Below are positions 1 to 7,773 of a stretch of 17,816 nucleotides of DNA, in pieces. A program made the position numbers and the translations under genes. The notes below the pieces were generated by a model. That model ran no database searches. It was not told where the DNA came from and saw nothing but the letters and a program-made list of their open reading frames with translations. The DNA is from an uncultured Collinsella sp. (GTDB taxonomy: Bacteria; Actinomycetota; Coriobacteriia; Coriobacteriales; Coriobacteriaceae). How positions within the stretch are numbered: position 1 is the stretch's first letter; the number at the start of each line of letters is the position of its first letter. Location of the stretch: positions 1 through 17,816 of the forward strand of contig URNI01000037.1 of NCBI GenBank assembly GCA_900549135.1. The letters are read 5' to 3'.

Positions 1-127
1 CAACCCGCTGTGCGGCCGCATGCCCATGGCGACCAACTCCAACAAGCTGCGCACCTACTCCACGGCGCACTACTACACCGACGACGAGGTGCTCGCCTAC
101 GTCACCACCGGAAAACCAATCAAATAG
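1..127 (+). CDS. Aconitase X catalytic (large) subunit, C-terminal end only
   Basis: Only the last 41 codons lie in the window; they end at the TAG at 125-127. The visible residues include GRMPMATNSNKLRTYST and end in YVTTGKPIK. The short Asn/Ser-rich stretch followed by a Tyr-containing turn and a final helix is compatible with the end of the DUF521 aconitase X catalytic domain. The identification rests mainly on the next gene, 14 nt downstream, which is the matching small swivel subunit; in two-subunit AcnX systems these two are adjacent. Characterised bacterial AcnX enzymes dehydrate cis-3-hydroxy-L-proline, and archaeal ones dehydrate mevalonate 5-phosphate. The catalytic Fe-S ligands lie outside the window, so neither substrate nor integrity can be judged. 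Confidence 0.6.
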   Translation, partial: NPLCGRMPMATNSNKLRTYSTAHYYTDDEVLAYVTTGKPIK

Positions 128-141
128 GAAGGCGACTCCTC

Positions 142-585
142 ATGGAAAAAATCTTTCACGGCCGCGTCGTTGTCCCCGGAACTGCCCACGCCAAGGCACT
201 TGTCTCTCACGGAGGGCTCAACACACTCGCATCGTTTCAGAAGGCACTGATGTTTGGCGACAAAAAGGCCACGTGTTCCGACCAAAACAATCCCGACTTG
301 TACGGCAAACCTTTGGCGGGATGTGCCTTGTGCCTTCCGCAGACTATCGGCTCCACCACAGGCGGCATGGTGCTCTTCTGCGCCACCAAAATGGGGCGCC
401 AACCCGCATGCCTGCTGTTTTCTAAACCCATTGACAGCCTTGCCGCCGCCGGCGCGATCCTCTCGGGTGTATGGACCGACACCCCCATGCCCACCATTGA
501 CAACCTGGGCGATGAGTTTCTCGATGCCGTGTCGACGGGAGACGCCATCACCGTGACCGAAGACGGCACGGTCATCGTCGGCTAA
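142..585 (+). CDS. Aconitase X small subunit (DUF126 swivel domain)
   Basis: This is a 147-residue protein of the usual length for the stand-alone AcnX swivel domain. Visible family features are the N-terminal GRVVVPGTAHAKALVS strand-turn, an YGKPLAGCALCLP segment, and the IGSTTGGMVL turn. That turn holds the small-residue loop with the Ser (LPQTIGST) that is catalytic in AcnX. The start is the ATG at 142, preceded by AGGAAGG at 126-132 with 9 nt spacing; the frame stays open upstream only as an overlap with the large subunit. It would pair with the upstream large subunit as a heterodimeric dehydratase in the cytoplasm. The family is secure. The substrate (cis-3-hydroxyproline or another hydroxy acid) is inferred. 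About 110 nt without a clear terminator separate it from the peptidase gene. Confidence 0.85.
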   Translation: MEKIFHGRVVVPGTAHAKALVSHGGLNTLASFQKALMFGDKKATCSDQNNPDLYGKPLAGCALCLPQTIGSTTGGMVLFCATKMGRQPACLLFSKPIDSLAAAGAILSGVWTDTPMPTIDNLGDEFLDAVSTGDAITVTEDGTVIVG

Positions 586-695
586 GGCTATCCGACCCGC
601 CGTCCGCAGATGAACAACGTGTTTCGCCATTTCCCACGCGCGGCGCGGGCGATAATCTTGACGTATTCGATATACAACACGAAAGGAGTCCCACC

Positions 696-2117
696 ATGGG
701 AGCATCGGTATCGGTCGCACAGGGCGCGCCTCTTGATGCAAGCACCTACAAGGCAGACGAGGCGGCCGTCGAGCGCTTTTGCGAATTGCTGCGCATACCC
801 ACCGTTTCGCGTGAGAACATCGCCGAGCGCGACGATGGGCCCTTCAGCCAGTGGATTCCCACGCTTCAGCGACTTTATCCGCATTTCTTTAAAGTCGCCG
901 AGCTCACACGCGTCGACGACTTTGGCATGCTCCTGCGTTGGCCTGGCGCCGATTCCGCCTTGGACCCCATCGTCATGATGGCGCATCAGGACGTCGTGCC
1001 CGTCGAGGGCCAAGACTGGAAGCATGATCCCTTTGGAGCCGAGATCTTCGACGGCGAGATCTGGGCCCGCGGATCACTCGACACCAAGTGCATCGTCTCG
1101 GCTTTCTTCGAGGCAGCCGAGCATTTGATTGCCCAGGGCTTCGTTCCCCCGCGTGATGTCTGGTTCTTCTCGAGCGATGGCGAGGAAATCGCCGCGCCTA
1201 CTGCAACCCATGCAGTGCAGTGGCTTCGCGAGCATAAAATCCATCCCTATATGGTGCTCGATGAGGGCGGCGCCGTGGCAACCGATGCACCGCTCGGTGT
1301 CACCGAACCCGTTGCCATGGTAGGCGTGTCCGAGAAGGGCCATGTCGACTTAACCGTCACGGCGTGCGCCGACGGCGGCCACGCTTCTACGCCAGCGGCA
1401 AACGATGCCTGCCGTCTTCTCTGCCGTGTATGCGAGACCATCTCTGCCAACCCCGGCAAGCCGCAGCTTACGCCTGCCGTCGAGGCCACACTGACCGAGC
1501 TGGGTGCCCGCAGCAGCGCGACGTTTCAGGCAATCTTTGGCAACCTGTGGCTCACACGCCCCGCGGTTACCAAGATTATGGCCGCCAGCCCCGAGACCTC
1601 GGCCATGCTGCGCACAACCTATGCGCTCACGCAGCTCGAAGGCTCCAACGCGCACAACGTGTTGCCACCAGTCGCTCGCGCCAATTTCAACGTGCGCATC
1701 GCTCCGTTCGAGACCATCGCCGATGCCGTTGAGCGCGCTCGCAAGCTCGCCGCTCAGCAGTGCCGCGCCTCGGGCGTAAGCCCCGACCATGTCACCGTCG
1801 AAATCAACGAGGCGATCCCCTACACCGAACCCGCACCTATCTCGCCTTACGAAGACGATGCCGCTTTCAACTACATCCATCGCTGCGTGTCGGGCATCTA
1901 TCCCGAGGCCGGTTTTGCCCCCTACGTGCAGAACTCCTGCACCGACTCGCGCGAGTTCAACGAGATCTGCGATCGCGTCTACCGCTTCTGCGGCTTTATC
2001 TACTCGGGCGAGGCGCGCAAGCTCATCCATGCCGCCAACGAACGCATCGGCGTCGACGTCTACAAGCGCGGCATCGAATTCTATGTGGCGTTTCTCGCCA
2101 ACCTCGAACAACTGTAG
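696..2117 (+). CDS. M20 family metallopeptidase (carboxypeptidase/dipeptidase type)
   Basis: The protein has 473 residues. The di-zinc site of family M20 is visible in order: MMAHQDVVP (His97, Asp99), GSLDTK (bridging Asp129), SSDGEE (general base and ligand Glu163/164), VLDEGG (Asp189/Glu190) and a C-terminal KLIHAANE (His445). The central part carries the lid/dimerisation domain, including HNVLPP near residue 320. Members of this branch cleave dipeptides or N-acyl amino acids in the cytoplasm, and the exact substrate cannot be read from the sequence. The start at 696 has AAAGGAG about 8 nt upstream. A possible -10 hexamer (GATAAT, 651-656) lies in the 110-nt gap before it. An MFS transporter follows 53 nt downstream, and aconitase X genes precede it. 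Import of a small peptide, hydrolysis and breakdown of a product amino acid is a reasonable reading. Confidence 0.85.
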   Translation: MGASVSVAQGAPLDASTYKADEAAVERFCELLRIPTVSRENIAERDDGPFSQWIPTLQRLYPHFFKVAELTRVDDFGMLLRWPGADSALDPIVMMAHQDVVPVEGQDWKHDPFGAEIFDGEIWARGSLDTKCIVSAFFEAAEHLIAQGFVPPRDVWFFSSDGEEIAAPTATHAVQWLREHKIHPYMVLDEGGAVATDAPLGVTEPVAMVGVSEKGHVDLTVTACADGGHASTPAANDACRLLCRVCETISANPGKPQLTPAVEATLTELGARSSATFQAIFGNLWLTRPAVTKIMAASPETSAMLRTTYALTQLEGSNAHNVLPPVARANFNVRIAPFETIADAVERARKLAAQQCRASGVSPDHVTVEINEAIPYTEPAPISPYEDDAAFNYIHRCVSGIYPEAGFAPYVQNSCTDSREFNEICDRVYRFCGFIYSGEARKLIHAANERIGVDVYKRGIEFYVAFLANLEQL

Positions 2118-2170
2118 GACAGGAGGGCCGATAGCGCCCCTCCCCGCTTTTACCGACCAGGAGAACCAGC

Positions 2171-3478
2171 ATGACCCAACCAAATCTTAAGCGGGCGGCC
2201 CGGCTCGACACCAAGGCCGTCGCCCTCGCCTCCCTACCCTTTATGGGCATGATCAGCTTTTGGCAGGTCTACGACGGCATCGTTCCCAAGATGCTCACGG
2301 GGACCTTTGGCCTATCCAACTCGCTCACCGGCGCGATCATGGCCATCGATAATGTCTTTGGCCTGTTCCTGCTTCCGCTCTTTGGCATCCTCTCGGACCG
2401 TTGCACAAGCAAACTCGGGCGCCGAACGCCCTTTATCTTGGGCGGCTCCGCGGTGGCGATGCTCTCCGTCCCGCTCATCGCGATTGCCAACAACATGGGC
2501 AGCCTACCTCTGCTCATTGGCGCGATTATCCTCACGCTTTTGGCAATATGTGCCTACCGCACCATGACGGTTGCCATCGTGGCCGATATTACGCCTCGCC
2601 CACTGCGAACCAAGGCGGACTCGATCGAAAAGATCGTCGGCTATGCGGGAACGGGCCTTATGCTCGTCGCCATCTCGGTCATGGTTCCCAAGGCCGACAA
2701 ACCCGATTATCTTCCGCTCTTTATCTTGCAGACCGCCTTTATCCTCGTGTCGGCCGTTGTCTACGGCGTCTTTGTCCGTGAGCCCGCCCTCGTCGAAAAG
2801 ATGCGCGAGAAATCGCTGTCCATGGGCATCGACGAGGATCAGATTGACAAAGATGACTCCCCCGAGGCCGGCGGTAAAAATCGCATTGCAGACGCCGGCG
2901 TACGCCGCTCCATCATCATGCTGCTCGCCGCAACGTTTTTCTATTACATGAGCTATAACGCCATGACCACCAATATCAGCCGTTATGCCGATATGTTCTA
3001 CGGCATGGAGGGCGGTTCCTATGCCATCATCAATATCGCGACAATTGCAGGCGCGCTGCTAAGCTACGTACCCCTGGCAAACCTTTCGCTCAAAATCGGC
3101 CGCAAAAAGGTCGCCCTGGGCACCGCCGTCATCATGGTTTTGTGCCCCGCGCTTCTTTGGCTGGCACCCGGCTTCTCGCCCGTGCTGTACGGCGTCTTTT
3201 TGATGATGGGCGTCGCGCTGGGCGGCGTGGACCTGTGCGTGTACACGATGATTCTGGAGTGCTGCAGCTCCCAAAGCGTGGGCCGCTACTCCGGTTACTA
3301 CTACACCGTGAGCATGGCGGCTCAGGTGGCGACACCGATTCTCTCCGGCATCGTTATGGACGTGGCGCCGTCGATGCTCTTCGTCTACATCACGGCAATG
3401 GGCATGATTATGGCCGCCGCCAAGCACGGCGATGCCATCTTGATCGACGAGGTCGCTCGCCGCGAGGCAGCAAAGTAG
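2171..3478 (+). CDS. MFS transporter, GPH/SLC45-like
   Basis: This is a 435-residue, very hydrophobic protein with about 12 membrane segments split into two halves. A charged central loop (about residues 205-240, rich in Asp/Glu/Lys) sits between them. The cytoplasmic loop after the second helix is GILSDRCTSKLGRRTPFI, a clear MFS motif A (Gly, Asp, Arg, Gly-Arg-Arg). A second conserved stretch, ADITPRPLRTKADSIEK, follows helix 4 and resembles glycoside-pentoside-hexuronide or SLC45-type symporters. It would sit in the inner membrane and use an ion gradient for uptake. The start at 2171 follows CAGGAG with normal spacing. The gene is 53 nt downstream of the M20 peptidase and ends before a strong terminator, so it is the last gene of this unit. 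The substrate is unknown; a dipeptide, modified amino acid or sugar would all be possible. Confidence 0.8.
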   Translation: MTQPNLKRAARLDTKAVALASLPFMGMISFWQVYDGIVPKMLTGTFGLSNSLTGAIMAIDNVFGLFLLPLFGILSDRCTSKLGRRTPFILGGSAVAMLSVPLIAIANNMGSLPLLIGAIILTLLAICAYRTMTVAIVADITPRPLRTKADSIEKIVGYAGTGLMLVAISVMVPKADKPDYLPLFILQTAFILVSAVVYGVFVREPALVEKMREKSLSMGIDEDQIDKDDSPEAGGKNRIADAGVRRSIIMLLAATFFYYMSYNAMTTNISRYADMFYGMEGGSYAIINIATIAGALLSYVPLANLSLKIGRKKVALGTAVIMVLCPALLWLAPGFSPVLYGVFLMMGVALGGVDLCVYTMILECCSSQSVGRYSGYYYTVSMAAQVATPILSGIVMDVAPSMLFVYITAMGMIMAAAKHGDAILIDEVARREAAK

Positions 3479-3501
3479 GAGACCGAATTAACTACCGTGC
3501 G

Positions 3502-3542
3502 AAAGGGGCCGGATGGGCAAAGTGCCCATCCGGCCCCTTTTT
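3502..3542 (+). terminator. Strong intrinsic terminator after the MFS gene
   Basis: An 18-bp perfect inverted repeat (3502-3519 with 3523-3540) with a 3-nt loop is followed by a run of five T. It lies 24 nt after the MFS stop codon. The left arm begins with AAA, so it may also stop transcripts from the converging small membrane protein gene, though the T run on that strand is short. Confidence 0.92.
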
Positions 3543-3571
3543 CGTTTCATCCTCAAGAAGCCTGTCGAAGC

Positions 3572-3895
3572 CTACCCCACCGTGACGGATTCCCCAGTAA
3601 AGGTGCTGATGAGCAGCAGGATAAAGAACGCCAAGTAACTGACACTCAGCAGATACGCAATGACCAGGAAGACGACCCATCCGGCATTGGTCTTGCCGTC
3701 GGCACGACGTTGCTCGCGATTGCGGCAGAGCCAAATCGTCACGCCAATGGCCACAATCAACAGCACAAGTGCCGCTGCCGCCAGTCCGGCAAGCGCAAAC
3801 ATCACGCCAATGCTCACAGCAATAACCGGGAGCAGCAGCAAGCCGCACCCGCACCCACCAGGACTATACACGGCAGACTGTCGACGTCGTTCCAT
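3572..3895 (-). CDS. Small hydrophobic membrane protein, unrecognised
   Basis: The 107-residue product starts MERRRQSAVYSPGGCGCG. Most of the rest is hydrophobic: about residues 17-57 can hold two membrane helices and residues 72-97 a third. A short basic loop (CRNREQRRADGK) lies between, which suggests that loop is cytoplasmic. I chose the ATG at 3895 because GGAG lies 5 nt upstream. A GTG at 3901 overlaps the stop of the amidohydrolase gene as GTGA but sits on that SD. Either start gives tight coupling to the upstream gene, whose stop codon is 2 nt away. I recognise no family. The CGCG segment before the first helix could be lipidated or bind a metal, but nothing proves it. Confidence 0.65.
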   Translation of the reverse strand: MERRRQSAVYSPGGCGCGLLLLPVIAVSIGVMFALAGLAAAALVLLIVAIGVTIWLCRNREQRRADGKTNAGWVVFLVIAYLLSVSYLAFFILLLISTFTGESVTVG

Positions 3896-3897
3896 CG

Positions 3898-5085
3898 TCA
3901 CTCCAAGTCAAGCAATCGTTTGTAGACATCGAGGCCTTTGAGTAGGATTTCCTCGTCAAAGAGCATGGTATCAGTGTGAAGGGCACTCTTCGCATAAGCT
4001 GGGCAGCCGTCTGTGTCGATCGGGTTTTCTTGCGCCTCCGGCACGCCCGTACCCAGCAAGAAGAACACGCCCGGCAGATGGCGCTGATAGAAAGCGAAGT
4101 CCTCGGCAATCAGCAAAGGCTCATCTACGAGCTGTAGTTCGGGCAAAGCCGGTGCAATGCGAGTGAACAACTCGGGGTCGTTGTCGACCGGCGGATAGCC
4201 CTCGGCAAAGTCGAGATCATACGTGCAGCCCGTTGCGGCACAGGCATCGTCCAGCACGCGGCGCACGCCTTCGCGCGCCCGGTCGAACATGTCGTCCGTA
4301 AACACACGCAGGCTTCCGGCCACATGGGCCTCCCCCGCCACCGCGTTGCAAACCGTACCGGCCTGCAGCAGACCAAACTTACCGATACAGGGCTCGTCGG
4401 TGCCCAGCTCGTCCATCAGTTCGCGCTCGGCAACCAAGAACTTGGCAGCCGCCAGCGCCGCATCGTGCGACTCCTCGACCGGAACGCCATAGGTCTTAGC
4501 GATATGGATGCTCGTCCCGTGAATATGAATGTGTGTCTCACTCGAACGCGCCAGCAGCGGACCGGAACAACTCGCCAACGTGCCGGCAGGCAGATCGGGC
4601 CACACATGGAAGCCAAAAATGCGGTCAGCCCCATAGCGCTCGAACACACCGCTCTCGCATACCGTCTTGGCACCACCGGTCGTTTCCTCGGCCGGCTGGA
4701 ACACAAAGAGAACGTTGCGCCTAATGGCGCCCGGCTGCTCGCGAATCGTACGGTCGACATACGTCGCGGCGGCAAGTGCCATGGCCATGTGTCCATCATG
4801 TCCGCAAGCGTGCATCTTGCCGGGATGGATCGAGGCAAAGGCCGCTCCCGTCGCCTCCGCGATGGGCAGCGCATCCATATCGGCGCGAATCGCCGTGGCA
4901 TGCGCGGCACCGACGCCAGCGCCGAAGAAAGCGCAGACGCAGCTGGGGCACGGATGGGTCACTTCGCAAGCGAGCGGTGCCAACACGCCCTCGATATAGG
5001 CGATGGTTTGCGGAAGATCGAAATCGAGCTCCGGAATGCGATGGAGATCGCGGCGATAGCGACGGAGTTCTTGGAGCTCGGTCAT
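3898..5085 (-). CDS. M20D amidohydrolase, candidate N-acetyl-diaminopimelate deacetylase
   Basis: The 395-residue protein matches the length of family M20D. Key motifs are HRIPELDFDLP (residues 15-25), ADMDAL (69-73), MHACGHDGH with metal ligands Cys94 and His96, FQPAEETTGGA with Glu133/134, GFHVWP (His160) and a last ligand His370 in SALHTD. The lid domain has the variant GTSIHIAK instead of the usual GGHxxxPH, seen in a subgroup of M20D enzymes. The start is the ATG at 5085, with AAAGGA 9 nt upstream; the longer frame to 5169 lacks support. B. subtilis YkuR (also named DapL) is an M20D enzyme that deacetylates N-acetyl-LL-diaminopimelate. The location, divergent from a lysine operon that contains dapH, makes the same role plausible here. 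A general aminoacylase or hippurate-type hydrolase remains possible. Confidence 0.8.
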   Translation of the reverse strand: MTELQELRRYRRDLHRIPELDFDLPQTIAYIEGVLAPLACEVTHPCPSCVCAFFGAGVGAAHATAIRADMDALPIAEATGAAFASIHPGKMHACGHDGHMAMALAAATYVDRTIREQPGAIRRNVLFVFQPAEETTGGAKTVCESGVFERYGADRIFGFHVWPDLPAGTLASCSGPLLARSSETHIHIHGTSIHIAKTYGVPVEESHDAALAAAKFLVAERELMDELGTDEPCIGKFGLLQAGTVCNAVAGEAHVAGSLRVFTDDMFDRAREGVRRVLDDACAATGCTYDLDFAEGYPPVDNDPELFTRIAPALPELQLVDEPLLIAEDFAFYQRHLPGVFFLLGTGVPEAQENPIDTDGCPAYAKSALHTDTMLFDEEILLKGLDVYKRLLDLE

Positions 5086-5178
5086 AGAGGATCCTTTCGT
5101 GAGGTATATCTGTTGCAACTTATTGTGATACAGGATTGTGGCGCACATGTTTCCAGCATATCCCTGCATTTTTTTAAC

Positions 5179-5207
5179 GTTATATACGAATACTCTTGTT
5201 TGGTAAA
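5179..5207 (-). promoter_or_regulatory. Candidate promoter for the amidohydrolase gene
   Basis: On the minus strand TTTACC (5207-5202) and TATAAC (5184-5179) are separated by 17 nt, a fair sigma-70-like match about 95 nt upstream of the start at 5085. It lies in the divergent region, and the plus strand offers TGGTAAAGT at 5201-5209 as an extended -10-like site for the riboswitch transcript. Confidence 0.35.
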
Positions 5208-5235
5208 GTGCAACGTGGTAGGGTCGTTACCACTT

Positions 5236-5369
5236 GATAGAGGCGCGGGCACGAAGAACCGCGGGCGAGCCGGCAGGCTTTGACCCCGTGGGGAGGCGAA
5301 ACCCGCCGAACTGGGCTTTTCGGGCACGAACAACCTGGTGGGCCTGTGGGAAACACCCACAGGACTGTC
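5236..5369 (+). promoter_or_regulatory. Lysine riboswitch (L-box) aptamer
   Basis: The five-helix layout and conserved strings of the L-box are visible. P1 is GATAG (5236-5240) with CTGTC (5365-5369). The conserved AGAGGCGCG (5239-5247) runs into a CACGAAGAA loop. GCCGAAC occurs at 5305-5311. P4 is ACTGGG/CCTGGT (5310-5315 with 5334-5339), and P5 is an 8-bp helix CCTGTGGG/CCCACAGG (5343-5350 with 5356-5363). The closing AGGACTGTC matches the usual 3' end (GGNCTRTC). It stands directly upstream of the lysA-dapA frame, as expected for feedback control by lysine. I assigned helices by eye. Confidence 0.85.
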
Positions 5370-5385
5370 TGCAGCAATGCGGGAG

Positions 5386-5453
5386 CGCTATCCGGACATT
5401 GGGTCCACGCTATGCGGATTCGATGCGCAGATGGCGCCGTCTGGATAGCGAGG
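5386..5453 (+). promoter_or_regulatory. Riboswitch expression platform: long hairpin next to the SD
   Basis: CGCTATCCGGAC (5386-5397) pairs with GTCTGGATAGCG (5439-5450) over 12 bp with one G-T pair. The 3' arm runs directly into GAGG (5450-5453), the best SD for the ATG at 5464 although 10 nt away. No T run follows, which points to translational rather than transcriptional control. The 3' arm contains GATAG, the same string as the 5' strand of P1, so both can compete for CTATC at 5388-5392. The switching scheme is inferred. Confidence 0.5.
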
Positions 5454-5463
5454 TTTACGGGAC

Positions 5464-7773
5464 ATGGCATTGACCCCCAACGAGGCATATGCGGCCAAGC
5501 AGCCGTTTGTGGACAAGGAGACACTCGAGCATATCGTCGAGCAGTTCCCCACACCGTTTCATCTATACGACGAGGCGGGCATCCGCCGCAACATGCAAGA
5601 AGTGCGCGACGCCTTTGCATGGAACCCGGGCTTTAAGGAATACTTTGCCGTCAAGGCCAATCCCAACCCGGCGCTCATCTCCATTCTTAACGAATACGGC
5701 TGCGGCTGCGATTGCTCGAGCTATACCGAGCTCATGATCGCCCGCTCGCTGGGCATCACGGGACACGACATCATGTTATCGTCCAACGACACGCCAGCTG
5801 CCGACTTTGAGCTCGCCGAGAAGTTGGGCGCCATCGTCAACTTTGACGACATCAGCCACATCGAGTTCTTTGAGCGCGTTGCGGGGCCCATCCCCAAGAC
5901 GGTCAGCTGCCGCTTTAATCCAGGCGGCCTGTTCCAGCTCTCCAACGGCATCATGGACAACCCGGGCGACTCCAAATATGGCATGACCACCGAGCAACTC
6001 TTCGAGGCCTTCCGCATGCTCAAGGCCAAGGGCGCCGAGGACTTTGGCATCCACGCATTCCTTGCCAGCAACACCGTCACCAACGACTACTACCCCAAGC
6101 TCGCGCGCATCCTCTTTAAACTTGCCGTGCGCCTGGAGCGCGCGACCGGCGCACATGTCGCCTTTATCAATCTGTCCGGCGGTGTGGGTATCCCCTACCT
6201 GCCCGAGCAGCAGACTAACGACATACACGCCATCGGCGAGGGAGTACGCGCGGCATACGACGAGATCCTGGTTCCCGCCGGCATGGGCGATGTGGCCATC
6301 TGCACCGAGATGGGCCGCTTTATGATGGGCCCCTATGGCTGCCTGGTCACCAAGGCCATCCACGAGAAGCAGATCTACAAGGACTATATCGGTGTCGATG
6401 CAAGCGCCGTCGATTTGATTCGCCCTGCCATGTATGGCGCCTACCACCACATTACGGTGATGGGTCAGCCGGGCGGCGCCGACAAGGCCACAGCGCCCGT
6501 CACGAACACCTATGACATCACGGGCAATCTATGCGAGAACAATGACAAGTTCGCCATCGACCGTGAGCTTCCGCATATCGATATGGGCGACCTGCTCGTG
6601 ATTCACGACACCGGCGCGCATGGCTACTCCATGGGCTACAACTACAACGGCCGTCTGCGCTCCGCCGAGGTGCTGCTGCGCCCCGACGGCTCGGCTGACC
6701 TTATCCGCCGCGCCGAGCGCCCGGGCGATTATTTTGCCACGCTCGACGTGCTGCCGAGCGGCCGAGAGCTGCTGGCCAAGTCGCGCGCCGAAAATGCTCG
6801 CCGTCGTGCCCAAGACGAGCGTCTGGCCGTCGCCGCCCAATGGAATAAACGCATCCAGATCGCGGACGCGAAGGAGAAGAACATGGACATCCGCAATCTT
6901 GAGGGCTCAATCGTCGCCCTTGTTACGCCGTTTAAAAAGGATGGCAGTGTCGACTTTGACGCACTCGGGCGCCTTATCGATTTCCATCTGCAAAACGGCA
7001 CTGACGCCATCCTCACCCTGGGCACCACCGGCGAGAGCGCCACGATGACCGACGACGAGGACAACTCCGTCGTCGCCGCCGTGGTCAAGCATGTTGCAGG
7101 ACGCGTCCCCGTCATTGCCGGCTCGGGCTCCAACTCCACGCAGACCATGCTCACCAAGTCGCTTACTTACCAGGGCTTGGGAGCCGACGGCCTGCTGCTC
7201 ATTACCCCCTACTACAACAAGTCCAACGAAGAGGGTATCTATCAGCACTTTAAGACCGTCGCCGATGCCGTGGACATCCCCTGCATCCTGTACAACATCC
7301 CCGGCCGCTGCGGCTGCGGTATCAGCGAGCGCAACGTAGAGCGCCTGGCCGCGCACCCCAACATCATGGGTATTAAGGAGGCCTCGGGCAACGTCGCCTA
7401 CGCGGCCAAGATCGCCCACCTGCTGTCAGACGACTTCCGCATGTACTCGGGCGAGGACGCGCTTACCGTGCCGCTCATGAGCCTGGGCGCCTCGGGCACC
7501 ATCAGCGTGTGGGCAGACGTGCAGCCGCAGCTCGTGCATGACATGTGCCGTGCCTATTTGGACGGTGACGTGGCGCGTGCCCGCGATATCCAAATTGCCG
7601 GCCAGCCGCTCATCAATGCACTCTTTAGTGAGGTTAACCCCATCCCCGTCAAAGAGGCGCTCGCTCAGATGGGTATGATCGAGGCAAACTACCGCATGCC
7701 GCTGTGCCCCATGGCAGACGACACGCGCTCTGCACTTACCGATGCTCTGAAGGGGGCTGGTCTGCTTGATTAA
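5464..7773 (+). CDS. lysA-dapA: Fused diaminopimelate decarboxylase / dihydrodipicolinate synthase (LysA-DapA)
   Basis: One open frame of 769 residues carries two complete enzymes. Residues 1 to about 430 are LysA: the PLP lysine is Lys64 in YFAVKANPNP. Also visible are LSGGVGIPY, the phosphate-binding EMGRFMMGPYG, CENNDKFA (catalytic Cys) and GAHGYSMGYNYNGR. LysA decarboxylates meso-diaminopimelate to lysine. A linker of about 45 charged residues follows. Residues 474-769 are DapA, 296 residues as in stand-alone enzymes: GTTGES, PYYNKSNEEG, YNIPGR (Tyr610) and the Schiff-base lysine Lys638 in GIKEASG. DapA condenses pyruvate with aspartate semialdehyde. There is no stop between the halves, but AAGGAG lies 6 nt before the DapA methionine. 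Both a fusion and a separately initiated DapA are therefore possible. The gene is first in the operon under the lysine riboswitch, and the TAA overlaps dapB. A lost stop codon through a base-call error would give the same picture. Confidence 0.9.
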   Translation: MALTPNEAYAAKQPFVDKETLEHIVEQFPTPFHLYDEAGIRRNMQEVRDAFAWNPGFKEYFAVKANPNPALISILNEYGCGCDCSSYTELMIARSLGITGHDIMLSSNDTPAADFELAEKLGAIVNFDDISHIEFFERVAGPIPKTVSCRFNPGGLFQLSNGIMDNPGDSKYGMTTEQLFEAFRMLKAKGAEDFGIHAFLASNTVTNDYYPKLARILFKLAVRLERATGAHVAFINLSGGVGIPYLPEQQTNDIHAIGEGVRAAYDEILVPAGMGDVAICTEMGRFMMGPYGCLVTKAIHEKQIYKDYIGVDASAVDLIRPAMYGAYHHITVMGQPGGADKATAPVTNTYDITGNLCENNDKFAIDRELPHIDMGDLLVIHDTGAHGYSMGYNYNGRLRSAEVLLRPDGSADLIRRAERPGDYFATLDVLPSGRELLAKSRAENARRRAQDERLAVAAQWNKRIQIADAKEKNMDIRNLEGSIVALVTPFKKDGSVDFDALGRLIDFHLQNGTDAILTLGTTGESATMTDDEDNSVVAAVVKHVAGRVPVIAGSGSNSTQTMLTKSLTYQGLGADGLLLITPYYNKSNEEGIYQHFKTVADAVDIPCILYNIPGRCGCGISERNVERLAAHPNIMGIKEASGNVAYAAKIAHLLSDDFRMYSGEDALTVPLMSLGASGTISVWADVQPQLVHDMCRAYLDGDVARARDIQIAGQPLINALFSEVNPIPVKEALAQMGMIEANYRMPLCPMADDTRSALTDALKGAGLLD
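6871..6885 (+). promoter_or_regulatory. Internal ribosome-binding site and ATG at the LysA/DapA junction
   Basis: AAGGAG at 6871-6876 stands 6 nt before an in-frame ATG at 6883. The next residues, MDIRNLEGSIVALVTPF, look like a normal DapA N terminus. This is what an ordinary dapA start looks like, inside a longer frame. Translation starting here would give a free 296-residue DapA besides the 769-residue fusion. Confidence 0.6.

Noticed and set aside
4324..5283. 319-codon plus-strand frame across the amidohydrolase and the riboswitch region
   Set aside because: It is antisense to the M20D gene and continues into the riboswitch aptamer, so it is not a real gene.
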